Shown here piece after piece: positions 36,241 to 49,400 of a stretch of DNA of 64,000 nt. This stretch comes from Tyto alba (Eukaryota > Chordata > Aves > Strigiformes > Tytonidae): positions 9,479,777-9,543,776 of the forward strand of contig NW_024881303.1 in NCBI RefSeq assembly GCF_018691265.1, written 5' to 3'. Numbering within the stretch: the first letter of the stretch is position 1; each line of letters opens with the position of its first letter. Below the pieces are notes generated by a model. That model was not told the origin of the DNA and did no database searches. It was given only the letters and a program-made list of their open reading frames with translations. Position numbers and translations under genes: made by a program.

Positions 36241-38229
36241 GTAGCACTGAGACAGAGCTATCCATTCTCCCCAGTCTCCATCTCACTGGGAGCATGTTTC
36301 TCTTTGTGCTCTTACAACAACAGTTCACACCTTCACAGTTTCCTGCACTTCACCCTGAATTTTGCCCCTCAGCATTTTTTAAGCTGGGTAGAGTGCTTCA
36401 TCCTCCAAAGCAGCTTCAATTTTCATGATAAAAGCAACTGCTAACCTCATGTAGGTGGTGTCAGGTGCTTCTGGCCCATCAGCCAGATGCAGAGCATTTT
36501 CCCTGATGCTGCAAAAAATGGGAGAGCATTCTCTGAACAAGGGTGAGGGGGAGGGAAGAGGACAAACTTGAAATAAGTGACTGTAACAGTGCTTTTGTAT
36601 TTTAAAGGGCCCTTGCATGCCAGACAGGAACCTCTTGTATTTCAGGCACTGCATGTGCTTGAATTGGTTGATGCTTACCTCTCTTGCTGAGTTCTTAAAG
36701 CTGCTTCCTGCTGAATCACACAACATCATCTTGCTGTGCCTGTGTGTATAACGCAGCAGGGAGGGACAGTGCTGGGTTCAAGAGAGGTTCTGAAACTTTA
36801 ATGAAATGCCTCTGAACTAGGCAGGGTTTGTGTGCCAGTCACGTTTGAAAAGCCCATTTGCTGCTTGCGTTATAGTGTTTGAAAGAACTGCTGGTATTTC
36901 TGTCCTGGATGGTCATTCGTTCTTCCTTCTCTGGCTGTTCTGTCCGGGCATCGGAGAATTTTGCTGCCATTCAGTCATCTGCCAGAGGTTGCTTCTGCAG
37001 CCCCTGCTTGAACGGGTGTGCCTGGTTTGGTGGACGCTGCACCGGGCAGTGGTGACTGCTGGCAGTGGTTGGGCTCAGGTTACTCATCTGAATCACTGTG
37101 CATGAAGCCCTTCACACTTTTCTGGGTGCATGGACCAGACTCTGCTTTGCTGGGTGGCTTTGGAGCAGTCACAAGCTGTGCATTCTCAGCAGGCTCAGCG
37201 AGTGCTCAATATCTCTCCGGAAGCTTTCAGCACCATACAGTATTGGGCAATCTCATCCCTCCTCTTCTGCCACCAGTGTTAGATTGAAATCAGTCAGGCC
37301 TTCCCCTTACCTTCAAGAATAACGTCCCAAATGGCTGTAGCAGGACTAAAACCCTGTGCCAGGTCCAGTTGGCAGTTTAAAGCACAGATTAGCCTTGGAC
37401 ATGGTATTTCCAGCAGAGGGTTAATCTTGTGGTTCTTATTCCATGCCAGCTGAACCCTTGCGTGTGATGCAAAGTAACAGATGCCTACAAGGCATCTTTT
37501 TGCCTCTCCAGAAAAGTAGTGCTTCAGACCCTGGGAAGGTGCCTGTGGACATTAAGAGAATTGATACACAGAGGGTGAAAATCCTCCCAGAAATGGCTTT
37601 TCTGACCAAGAGTGTGACTCTTCCACTCCTACTCACTAGATTAATGCTGTGTTGGTGGGGACACTACAGAGCAGGGAAGAGGAACCTGCTGTGGGATTAC
37701 TCATGAGGTAAGGCTGGTAGGTCTCCGTCCAACTTTTTTATCCCATCCCCCTGTTGGCCTTTGCAAGCTCACCTTTCTGGCCACATTTACAACTGAGCTT
37801 TATGGGCTTTTTGAATGATTTCTGGAGCTCTTTCTGATCAATACACAGTAGCTGTCCCTCTCTGGAGGGCATGTTCTGACATGATATTACCCTGCCATCC
37901 GTTCTTTTCTTGGTTTATAGCTCTCCTTAATATTTAAATGGGTTTCTTGCTGCAGTGCTTGTCCCCCGTTTACCCAAATAATCTATAACTCAATGACTTC
38001 TAAATCCACTTCACAAGTTGTTATATTCATTATAAATGAGTTGTAGTGCAACCTGCATCACAAGTAGATACTCTCATCTGGAGGCCTGTGCTGCGATCCA
38101 GCATGAGCAGGGAATATATTAAACCCATAAAACCCCCAAGACATACCATACCATACAAAATGAGCTCTAACTACATGCTTTATTCCTCCTTATCACTTAT
38201 ATTCACCAGCCATTCAATGAAAATGTACT

Positions 38230-38247
38230 ACACACATACACACACAC
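38230..38247. repeat. CA-rich microsatellite, interrupted
   Basis: AC units with one T interruption. It is short and low-complexity. Confidence 0.85.
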
Positions 38248-38804
38248 CGGGCAGCTGTTCCTGCAGCCACAGCACCTCGTACAGCTCCTATTGAGGTTTT
38301 GCAAGCGGCTGGCACTTGTGGCAAGGCTCTGTGGGGATGGCTGGGACGGCCACATCTCCCTCATTAGCTGTGTGAGTTGTGAGGTCTCTGTCATCAGTCG
38401 TGAGCTGTGTGCTTATGCAGGAGGGGCCCTGTCCACTGCAGCAGCCCAAGAGGAACCAACGTTGGTTTCAAGCCTGTGACTGGTCTCCCTGATTTCAGCG
38501 GCACCAGGCTCGCCTGCTGCTTTTCCGAAGTTGAAAATGCAGCTTGGGGTTGAATGGCCAAAGGATTCAAGGGCCAAGGATTCAGACACGCCTCTGTGTT
38601 CTGTGTCTTCAGGGGCTTTATTACTGTCATGGGCAGCTTCATCTGCCTGAAGGCATTGTTTGGTAGGATCTTAGCTACTTTTTAATCTCAAATCCTGGCT
38701 GATTGCTGTGCTAAAGCCAGCTTCATGACTGCTTCATTCTCAAAATGCTGTGTATCTGAGAATCCTGTATAGATGTTGCTCTTGAGATTTAACTTCCTTT
38801 TCAA

Positions 38805-38807
<3 letters not shown>

Positions 38808-38839
<32 letters not shown>
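38808..38839. repeat. Poly(T) run, 32 nt, uninterrupted
   Basis: Thirty-two consecutive T residues, the longest homopolymer in the window. It produces the phenylalanine string in the plus frame at 38773-38979. It may be a retroposed poly(A) tail in minus orientation, but no element body is recognisable to its left. The length is liable to sequencing error. Confidence 0.95.
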
Positions 38840-38840
<1 letters not shown>

Positions 38841-41800
38841 TCACCATGGAGTAGTAGCTTTCAAAAGGGATTTGAAAAAAGGAAATTTGGAGTTTGGAAG
38901 AGTCTCTCTACCCAAATCTGACAATGAATGCAGGAGAAATATTAGAACTTGGCATTATTCCTTTGCTTGTAAAATTTGATAGATTTAGATTTGACTGGTT
39001 TGCCTTGGATTGAGTAGGAATATTATTAGTGCATGAAATTCAATGAGCTCTAATGCTATTTAAAAAGCCCTAATGAGAAGGGTGCTTTTGTGTCAAATTC
39101 TATTGTTTTTTTCTTCCTTTTCTGCTTTCCGTATTTGAAGAGCTCTAAAAATATTTTTAACAGCTAAGGAGGGAAATAGACTTTTGTCTGAAGGAATTGG
39201 GGGAGGAGGGGAGTCTGGGGGAAGGAGAGTGAATTGATTTGGTTGGTAGCTTTTACTGTATGTATGTGTTCTCCTGTGAACCATTAAATTGGGGAGTTCA
39301 GTCGGGTTACAGCTGGTGCTAATTGTGTTCTGAGTTTACTGACTGGCCTCCTTGTCTTTCCAATCAAGATTCATTGTCTTTCCTGTCTGTTGAGATTTTT
39401 GTGTGACTTATGGGAAAGTATCAGCTTAAAGGATAAGGAATTGAGACAATCAGGTTTTACGGTGAAATTTTTTTTTTTTTTAAATTATCTTTTTATTAAA
39501 TGCAGTATTCTGGTCCTTAAGACCTGTGGAACTGTGTACTTTGTTTTTCATTGGGGGACATGTTTTCTACAGAATTGCCATTTAGTGTAAGGAAACCTTT
39601 TATTTATTAAAAAAAAAAAAAATCACAAGGTGAGAAAAAAATCTAAACCAATAGTTTTTTGATCTGAATAAAAACATTTTGTTTGTTGAACCAAACTGAA
39701 GCATGTTATTTCAAATTGGTTCACTGTTAAATTGGGTCTGTCCATGTCTTGAAAGTGCTGCTCACTGCACAGACCTGGCTCCTTGACTGTTATTTCTGCT
39801 TTGATTGGGCTTTGTGGTGCATTATGGCAGTTTTTCCTGTAGAGGCATCATAGGAGGTGTATTCTGGGTATGAAGCCCAACCCACAGAAAGGATAAGAGC
39901 AATACACTGACAAACACCCACTTGCAGTAGGCACCAAGGACTGTAAACAGATGCAGTTACTGTCAAAGAGCCTTGAAGCAAGCTGTTTCTAACGACATAC
40001 TAAAATAAGATCTTTCATGGTTTAAATAATCTTTGAACTGAAATTCTGAGAAAGACTTTGATATTTTAGCTTTTTCTCCAGCTTGGACAAAAAAACAAAC
40101 AATGAATGATCAGAATTTACTGTGGAGTATTAAATCTGATTTTCTTGCTTTGTTCTAATACTACACATACAAGCAAAATTGATCAAAACCTCCTGCTTCA
40201 GATTTATATCTTATACTGGTTTATGTATTTTTTTTTTTATTATTTTACATTTTAAAACAATTCAGCTCCAAAAGCTTGGCAGGTCCCTGCACAGAAAGCC
40301 CTAGGACAAGGAACCCCGAATATACCGTTTCCTTCTTTCTCATTAGCCTCTTAAAACAAAGTCTGTATTTTATGTCAACAGACAGAACAGCTTTATTCTG
40401 ACTGCAATAAATCTGATGACAATTTACTTTATTGAAGTCTTATGTAATGCACAGTTTATCTCCTGGGTAGAATTTCTTTTTGACTTCTGACTTAGCTGGA
40501 AGTACAAACAATTACTCCTGCAGCAGGGAAAGCTGCCCCTTCTGCAAGTGCTCCCTCCCCACTGTTTGCATGTCTCGCTTCTGCTGTACTGCATGGGTAG
40601 GAGAGAACACTAGTTTTCAAAATTTCCTAAGTCAGCCAGGAGCTGGGTTTTAAGGTGGATTTTTCTTGCCAGGTCCAGTGTGCAAATTTAGTCGTACCAC
40701 CCAGAAGCCTGGAAGTAGTGGAATGATTCCAGTTTGCACCTTCACAAAGGCTGTCTGGGCTGTGTCCCAGGGCAAGGAGATGTGATGATGCTATGTGTAG
40801 CTGAAGAAGGTCTGCATCTTGTGGCCCTGAAGCTGTTTGCTCAGCTAAATCATTCCTAGAACAAAGCAAAAAATGGTTCCAAGTCATCAGGCCTGACTTG
40901 TGCAGAACCCAATCATGTCACTGGTGAGGCTGGTCTGGCAAAGTGCTGGCAATGGTCCTCTTTTGTTGTCTCCAGAAGTAGTGAAGGAAGCTCAGCATCT
41001 TGCAACGTGCAGCCATTATAAAATCTCCTATGACATTGATCATGGCATCATGCAAAGTAGCAGAGGTCAGCAAATAGTTATTACTAATTATGTCCAGTAG
41101 TGGTTTCATATCTGTTGCTTATTTTCTGTTTTCAGATGTTCTGCTCTGGTTGCCCAAAGCAGAAGTTCTAAAACAGTTTGCAAAAGGCAGCTCCTGCTTC
41201 CTCTTCGAAAAGGATAAAGTCCCATAAATCATGCACAGGAGCCTGGTCTTTGCAATCATCTAGTCCAGGCTACAGACCTAAGAGAGAAAAACTAATCAGC
41301 TCAGCCTGTGGATGTCTCATCCCCAGAATTAATTGTTCAGGTTTTCATCATTATCTCTTGGCTCTTTTGTAGATATTTTTTTCCAAGTTTATTTAAGAGA
41401 AAGATAAAAAAGAGGCTTTCATTGCAGTATCAAACATTTTTCTGTATACATTAAAAAAAAATACCTCTCTATATAGTTCAAGGATCTATTATTGTTCTAT
41501 TAATGATGTGACATCTGCATATTGGCACAGGGTTTCATACTCTAGTCGTTCTCAAGGGATTATACCACTGTTATATTGCTGGCACAGCCATTTTTCCGGG
41601 GTAACTGGTGCACAAGGGCAGCGCTATATTAAGTGCAACATATGCTAGAAATCAGAAATGGAAATGCCTCATCATTGCAGTAAGAGCACTAAGCCAAGGC
41701 TTAGTTAGCAGCTGGGATACAATATAAAAATAGTAAACCTGGGTGAGAAGGGCTCATAGGAGAAAAATGCAATAAAGGAAGCAGGAACTTCTAATTTTCA

Positions 41801-42137
41801 TTTTCAAAACTGACTGGGGAAAACATTCTTGCACAGATTTTTCATCAACATAGAAACAATGGACCCCCAAAATGAGCCTGTTGAAATCGTCAGTGAAAAA
41901 TCTCAAGGGTTTTGGCTGAATACTCTTGTTCTCTTCTGAAGTGGTTGTTCTTTTTCAGTTAAAAATGGAAAATTTCAAGGAAAAAAGATGCTTCTTTTTA
42001 AAATCTGCCTTTCATCAAAACCTCAAGTACAAGCAGAAAAGGGAAAACTTCTGAGATAAAACTTCTACACATTTTCAAATTATTATTATTTTTTTTTTAC
42101 ACAGTTATTTGCAGAGCATATTACTAATACTTCAGGC

Positions 42138-42156
42138 TTTTTTTTTTTTTTTTTTT
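42138..42156. repeat. Poly(T) run, 19 nt
   Basis: Uninterrupted run of T, 40 bp right of another T-rich run (about 42090-42099). It is low-complexity. Confidence 0.95.
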
Positions 42157-42359
42157 GGCTGGGTGAAAAGGGTAAATATATTCCAGAATAATATCTCGTT
42201 ATAAATCTCAGTGTCACATCACAAAGGAAAACATCTTCACTGGCCCTTAAATAACTGCAGCTATTCAGGGAACCTAGAGATAGGGACCAAACAGACTGGA
42301 TATGGAGCAGGTGACTGGGGACTCATGCCTCAGGAGGGCTCTGGCATGGTTCAAAGTTG

Positions 42360-42473
42360 GCATTAGTCTTCTTCACTCTGTAAGGATGTACTCAGCTTCC
42401 TAATGGTTGGACTCAATGGTCTTAAAGGTCTTTTCCAACCTAAATTATTCTATGATTCCCAAATGATTCTATA
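42360..42473 (+). mobile_element. CR1 LINE, 3'-terminal fragment
   Basis: TGGTTGGACTCAATGGTCTT (42404-42423) is followed directly by AAAGGTCTTTTCCAACCTAA. Then come ATTATTCTATGATTC and AAATGATTCTATAA. This is the hallmark CR1 3' end: the conserved 'ggtcttttccaacc' hairpin-like segment followed by 8-bp ATTCTATG repeats. The insertion is in plus orientation and heavily 5'-truncated, as usual for CR1. The left boundary is uncertain; the core is 42402-42473. CR1 is the dominant avian LINE, which supports a bird. Confidence 0.9.
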
Positions 42474-45400
42474 ACCAGAGTGCTATGTGCTGTGCTGCTC
42501 CATCTGGGGGCCCTTTCTATGGTTGGAATGGGTGCTCTGATACTTGTGGTCTATGTCAGACAGAAGCTAGTTCAAAAAATAGTTGTAGGCTAAACTCATC
42601 CAGCACTGGTGTGGTTCTTTGGCAAACTGGATGAGCTTCTGAACTTAAATCCTTGAAAGAGCAGTGATGAGCCTTTGGGGACTGTATGGAGTAGGCTGCA
42701 GATTGGCAAGGCTGAAGGTGTCTGGAAGGGAGTAGCCTGGGGGCATGTGGAACAGCAGGGACCTGGCAATCATGGATCCTGGGAAAAGAAAGCCTTTGAG
42801 TTGGGAAGAAATTTTTCTGTCTGATGGAGGGGCTTGTGGTCAGGGTGACCACAAACACCACCTCTGAGCAGCTGAGCTGTCTGCTGGTTATATGACTGTG
42901 CTGACCCCAGGGAGAGTTTCTGCATCCCCATATGTGATCAGCGGGCAGCACTTGGGGTTTGGCACACTGGGAACTGGTTTAGGCTCTCAGGATTCAGCTG
43001 ATCAGGAGTTTGTTGTTGAGCTGTTATGTTCAATTTAGTATTATGACATGTAGCTCCTCAGGATGCTTCATACCTCATTGGCTTTTGTAGCACCTTACAC
43101 CAAGGTTCTGCTTGCACAGGGCTCCCCAAGCAGCTTCTTGGAGACAGCTCCTGCTCAGACAGCACCCAGATCACTCCCATCCCCTGCACCGAGTCCCACT
43201 CCATGGATGGGTGGTATATTGGATCAGTGAACCGGTCCCAGTTAAAAATCAGTCTTTTTCTTGGAAGTGTTGTTTTAATGCATGATCATTCCTTTGACCA
43301 CTGTAGGGCCCTCGTGTGGGCACAGCTGGGAGAAGTGATCTGTGGCAGAGGGTGGTGAGGTCTGTGTAGCTACTGCACTGCTCATACTGTGAGGCTGCAG
43401 CCCTAAAAGTTATTTAGATTATTCCCTTGGAAGCTCTGTGAGTGGCAAGAACTCATACAATAGCTGTGCCTCTTGTTTCTATCCAGCGCTTCCCTGATGA
43501 AACGCTGTGGACTACCCAGAAACATGGTCAATATGAGAAACTTAACATTACATTTCTTTGAAGTATTTAGGGGAAATAAAAAAGACATTCACAGTAAAAA
43601 TGTAATGAATGGTAGGGTGGAAACTTATGCTAACAGTTTTCATTTGAAATTTTGTTTATTTGTTTCTGCCAGTCTACTGGTTCTCTGTTGCATTACTATG
43701 TAAAGGAACGTGCCATGGCTGGTGAGCAAATTCAGAAACCTGACTCTAAGGCTGTCCCTTTTCACTGGTGTCAGAAGATGCTCGTGTTTTCTTCTTGGGA
43801 TATTCAGCTGTTTGCTCATTCTAAAGCCTTCATGTCTGATCAACAGGTGCAACTTTTCTGCTAGATTTGGAAGTGATGCTTCACTATGGCATCAATTTGT
43901 AGTCTGAGACTTTATTGTTATAGCTGTTCTTGTGCAGACTGAATGGGCTGATGATACTGTTTGGTTTCTTTTATTTCCTTGTATCTTGAGCATTTACCCT
44001 CTTTTTACAGCAGTACCAATTCTTCCAATAATTCACAAAATAAAGTCCACAGACTTGCTGGATCTGACCAGAGTCATGTGGACAGCATTGACCTGGCCCC
44101 TGCCAGCCCTACCAGTGTCACTGCAAGAAACCTGGAGTTTACTGAGGGTAAGTAGGAAAATCTTTCCTAGGTGAGCTGGAAAAGCTGCCTTGACAGATTG
44201 CTTGCCTGAATTGCTGCTGGGAACTATGATTTAATGTTCTAGATGATACTTGCAGCCCACACATCTGACCTGAAACCTCGTCAGCCAGGTCTGCCCTGAG
44301 CCGCACAGGGCCAGTAGCCTGAGAATGAATGAAAGCACAAGAACTCCTGCACGCTATGCAAGCCTCCTCCTGGCCTCCAAAAGAGGCACCAGTGCAGCCC
44401 TGACTTCTGCTAATGGTGGATCTCTTATAGGTGGGCGCTGGTCATGGCAGCTTGATTTTTTTTAATATGGTGCATTGCTGTAGGTATCACATAAAAGTGT
44501 GTCTTGAGAAAGTACTTGAAGCAGTAGAGGAGAATAACTTTGTGAATTAGTTCAAGGATGCCCTAAAAAAACTTCCATCAGTGGCATCATCCCACTGTTT
44601 GGTATCAGGACAAAGACCAGTCAATGATTTGTCTTGCTCTGTGCTGAATTTGCAGACAACTATGTTTCATCGGGCTGGCTCTGACGGTCCTTTGAAAATA
44701 CCAATGTGCAAGGGAGGAAATGAGGCACACGAAGACAGTACGACTGTAAAAATCTCATGACCTTACTAACCTCTGGCCCCGTATTCATATAAACAATACT
44801 GCGACTAAATTAAACTACAGCCTTCAAGGGGGGAAGAGTCAATACAGCATTGATGAAGGATAATATATTAATTTCATTTACACAGCTAAGAAAATCCAGA
44901 ATACACCAGTTATAGTGAACATGTTCTGTCCTCTAAGTTGACCTCTTAGAAAATTTTAACAGAGCTATATAAAAAGTGAGAGGGAAATAGTAGATGCTCA
45001 TCAAATTAGGAGAATAAATTGCCTGAAAATGGCATTTGGGAGACCAAGCTATACAATTTTTAAATAATAGTGTTGGAAACACAATGAAAATAGCCCTATC
45101 AAAATAGAATATATATGACAGAATTTTTATAAAACTTCACAAGGCTTCCATGAATATAATATGCAAGCTGGGAATATTGGATTCAAAATAATGAAAAGCT
45201 CCCAGTCAAGCTTCATCTCATTGCAAAGAGCTGTAGTAGCTTTAGGCAGATGCTAAGAGGTTGCAAGCAAGTGCTTAAGCAGTCTTACATAAGAGATAAA
45301 TATGATGGATCCACATGTAGCAGAAGCACTTCTTAGGATAAAGAGAATCTCCCAAAAATCACAATAGAGGCAAATCTGGAAGATGTGATGGATTCATGTG

Positions 45401-46019
45401 AGGCTACTGTATGAACTACAGCATAAGATGCCAATTAATTCTTAGGCTATACAGTGAGTAGCTTATAGGATCAAGGACTTTCTGAATTTGGAAACCAAAT
45501 GCAAGGTTAGAGCTGAAAAGACTAGGAAGCAAGGAAGATCCTTGGAGACAATAGCCCGTGGGTATTGGATCCAGCTGCTCACCGCAGCTGTTCCCATGAT
45601 TTTTCCATGTACAGAAGAAGCTTTTGCAGACGCAGTCCTACCAAAAGGTGAGACAACACTGTGCAGAGCAGGTCTGACTCTCATCTTAGTTATGCACGTA
45701 TAAGTTGCATTGTATGACTGTACATCCAAAATGAGGTCTGGGTTGCTACATAAGGCACAGCATACTGCAAGGAGGACTCAATGCCATGTGTGGCTCTAAA
45801 AGTAGCTCTGCAATGGTCCTGCCTGTCGTGTCTGCATGTATGTACACACACACACACACTTACACACTCCTATGATGAATAGAGATGTATGCAGGCTGCC
45901 TCTTCCAGTCCCTAGTCTGAATGCATGGTTACACATTTCAAGACCAACGCAATATGTGATGCATCCTATTTTTTCATAGAATACTTCTCAAAAATAAAAT
46001 GGAAAGTTTAATCCTCCCC
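42474..46019. other. Gene-free unique sequence
   Basis: No supported gene. The 131-codon minus frame at 42556-42951 has no recognised domain. A faint MIR-like string (GGAGGAAATGAGGCACACGA, near 44714) is too weak to call. A CA repeat is listed separately. Confidence 0.55.
45844..45859. repeat. (AC)8 microsatellite
   Basis: Eight uninterrupted AC units followed by further CA-like text. Confidence 0.95.
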
Positions 46020-46400
46020 TCCTCAACCTTTTTTTGAAAACCTTTTGAAATGATGTTTCTTTGTGCTGTAATTTAGGATCTGTATAAATATATTCTGCTG
46101 CAAAGGGTGATAATTACCACACCCACACAATTTTATAATACACACATCTAATTGTAGTACAGTTATTTGTGGCAGCCAAGCACTGAAAATACACTTTTAT
46201 TGTATGCCTCTAAGCAACGATAAAAAAGTCTTTTTATTGCTACCTGAATGTATACCTTCAGGGCATTTTTATTTCACCTAACTAATCTGCTTTTAGATTT
46301 TCTTCTGTGTGGCTTTCAAAATTCCCTTTCTTCAATTAAAAATATAAGTAATTAGTAGGGACATAAAAAGACTCTCTGGGAGTGTCTTGTTAGTGCGTCA
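46020..46400. promoter_or_regulatory. AT-rich segment with homeodomain-type motifs
   Basis: The segment carries TTTTATTG twice about 40 bp apart (46196-46230), TAATTACC, CTAATTG and TAATTAG. TTTTATTG resembles the preferred site of CDX and posterior HOX proteins, and TAAT cores suit many homeodomains. AT-rich DNA gives such motifs by chance, so this is a weak candidate enhancer only. Confidence 0.2.
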
Positions 46401-49400
46401 CAGCGTCCTGCAGAGGTGCCCAAGCTGGATCCAAAAAAGGTGAAACATCTTCCCACTGGTACAGCAGAAGGAAATTCAGATACTGCCATTTCTTGTGGGT
46501 CAGCCTGGTCAGGGCAGAACTTTGACCAAGGCAGGGAGGATAGTCAAGGTCTCTTTTATCATCCTTTTATAGATGTCTTGCCAAAAGAAAAGCTAGGTCC
46601 ACTCCCTTTCTTGCCTAAGAAGCAACAGCCTTTTCCACAACTAACCCCTCCTATCAGAGGTTTTGCCTGAATTGTCCAACAAACTAGCATCATCATTTGC
46701 TCCCACATCCTGGTCCCTTGACTGCCAGCATTCCACAGATGTCTCTCTGGTCTGAAAAAGGCCCTCAGAGGCAATCAGCTATTTCTCTTTGAATTTAAAT
46801 CCCTGTATTGTTCTGGGAAAGGATCATGCCAAGGGCTGTTTCCTACAGGCAGTCACTGTAGTTTCTCTATAGGCTGTTCCCTTGTCTCAGAGTTCAAGAT
46901 CTGATCTACTCAACCTCTCCCTGTCTGTGCCTTGGAGGGGCAGTTAATTCCTAAATCGTATCCCGAAGCCTGGATTTACCAGAACTTGTTTCAGGATTTG
47001 CTGGAGAGTGAAGCTTGAGCCTGAAACGCTCACTCCCTCATGTAGTTTTAGCTCCCAAGATTTAGGATGTCTCAAAGGATTATATGCTGCACCATAGGTC
47101 TTCACCATTTGACCAGGCTGTGATTTGCTTGCTGCTTGCCTTTTGCAAGGGGGAAGGGTACATCCAGTGCAATTGGAGGGAGTTCTGGGTCAGATCACCA
47201 AGGGTCCTGCCTCTGGCTGGGTGACTGTGGTTGTTTTTAACTCTAGGCAAAAAAAAATCCCCTTGGGTAGAAAACATAATTTAACAAAGCCCTTACTGAA
47301 TCAGGGAGAGACCTTGCCTCTCCTCACTGGAAGGAGACAGAAGGAAACAGCTGTGACACCCCAGAGCAAGACATCCAAGTGATGGGTCCCCTTGTGCAGT
47401 GCTTCAGAGGATGCTGCTGGGTGAGTCATGATGGTTTTTAGCAGGCACTGTGCAGAGAAATGCCTCTGCTCTTCGAGAGACTTACCTTCTTGAGGTGAAG
47501 CTGCTGCAATTTTAACTGCAGAGGGAAAAAAAAAAAAGCACCACAACCAACAGTTCAAAGGCAGAGTCTCAAAGTTGAGTTTATACATGGGATTATGACC
47601 GAAAGATTGGGGCTGGGGTGAGAGGCTAGAGGAAGGGGGCATGGAGAGAGGTGACACTGAAATTTTGTGTGACAGCCTGCTCGGCAGCAGCACAGGCCCC
47701 GCGTGGTGCCGTTTGTAGCATCACACCTGGTGCTGGGACGACAGCATGATTCAAGACTTATCTGGGAATTGCCACGTTTCGGCTTCATGGGTTAGAGCAG
47801 CCCTTTTCCAGTCTTCAGCTCCTTCTGTCCTCAGGGTGCTTCCCTTCACTCGGTGGAAAAACCTCTCCTTAAAAAGGTTGCACAAGGAAAGCCTTTAGCT
47901 CTCAAAGTTAACAAGAGGGTTTGAATGCACCCTGCTCCCTTTGGAATAACACACATATTTACATGCTCTGGCAGTGCAGAAACCCTCTGCCTTGGTGCTG
48001 CTGCAGAACCTGCCGGGGCCCCAGAGGTTTCTAACATGGTGGCAGGGTCAGGACCCCATGGTCCCTGTGCCACCACGCTGTCCCCTGAATGGCACCCTGC
48101 ACCTCTCTTATGGCTAAAGCAGGGCCAGGACCAGGCTGCCAAGTCTCTAAGGGCACAGCTGCAACCCAGATGTCTCCTGTCACAGCTTGTTGCCAGGAGG
48201 CAATTAATATAATTGCCTAATTTGAGGGACCAGGTGGAGAAGCTCTTTGGAACCTGCCCCCCTTCCCCAGATCTGGTCCTCTCTGGACAGTCTAGGTTTC
48301 ACCCTGGATTGTTCATGCCCTCCTGTCCCCATTTCTCCTCATGTCCACTTCTGCTCTCTCCCTGGGATTCCAGCATGAACCCAGCATCAGCCCCTCCAGT
48401 CCCTTCAACTCCCCACCCCTCCAGCACTTCCTGAAAATGGTTTTCAAAACAGAATTAACTGTGAATCTTTTCTTCTAGGACCCCACTGCCTACTACATCT
48501 TTTCCGTGATTGTCATCATTATGAATTTATGAAGGTGTCACTGAAGCTCAGCCCCAAGGACTTTTGTTGTACAGTCAGAGAGCAAACTTGCTAAACACCA
48601 GCCTGACCCAGCATCCCCCACTGTCTTTCTGATACGATGACAGTAATAACTTTGTTGGCAGTCTATCTGTCTTCATTGATTCATTTAGATTATTTTTGAA
48701 TAATCTTGCTCAGCACCTTTTTAGTGTTCTGTCTATATTGATTAGAAAGTCTTTAAAACATTAGTTAATTGGAGGTAAATAAATACAACAGAAGTGTTGA
48801 AGAGAGATATGTCAGGCATGCCATCGAAAGATAGGTCAAGTACCAATTTCTGTCTGTCTTCAAGCCAAAGCGAGCCAGGTCACACTGAATGAATGGTTGG
48901 AGGCATGAGGAGGCTGTAGCAAGTTACTGCAGGGGCCGTTATGCTTGCCTCCAGTTAGAAGCAATACCATAGCACCTAGGTCAACGGTGTGGTGTGAAGT
49001 CCAGGACACCGTGACCACTACTCAGTGAGAAAGGTAGCACATCCCGTGGGAAATAGAGGTAGGTGTCTACCAGGGCCCTTTCCCACAGAGATTAACTGGA
49101 TTTTTTTTCTTTTTGAGAAGAGATTGCTGTTGTTGCTTCTTTGGTGTGTGAGTCTGACCTGATGACTTGGGGAATGCCAGTTACCCTTGCTGGCAAAATA
49201 GGTGGAAAATACCACAGACCCTGGTGTGGTGCAGATACAGAGTGAACTACCCAGCTAGGGTTAAATCTGAAGCTGGCTGGGAAATCTTCCTAGGGCTGAT
49301 AGGCAGTACATTCCCTTGGGGTCACATTGCTCTCCTTGTGCTTCAAGACACAGGACCCAGGTGTCCTGGCTTTTGTGTCTGTTCTGCATTTCTTATAAGT

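Larger units (their letters stand above)
36241..42359. other. Gene-free unique sequence
   Basis: No supported gene. Frames reach 116 codons (minus, 36379-36729) without a recognised domain. It contains a CA-rich stretch, long T runs and A14 at 39609-39622. The interval 40-42.2 kb is AT-rich. Confidence 0.55.

Noticed and set aside
44690..44780. Possible MIR-like relic (GGAAATGAGGCACACGA)
   Set aside because: Match limited to about 17 bp; the downstream part does not follow the family consensus.
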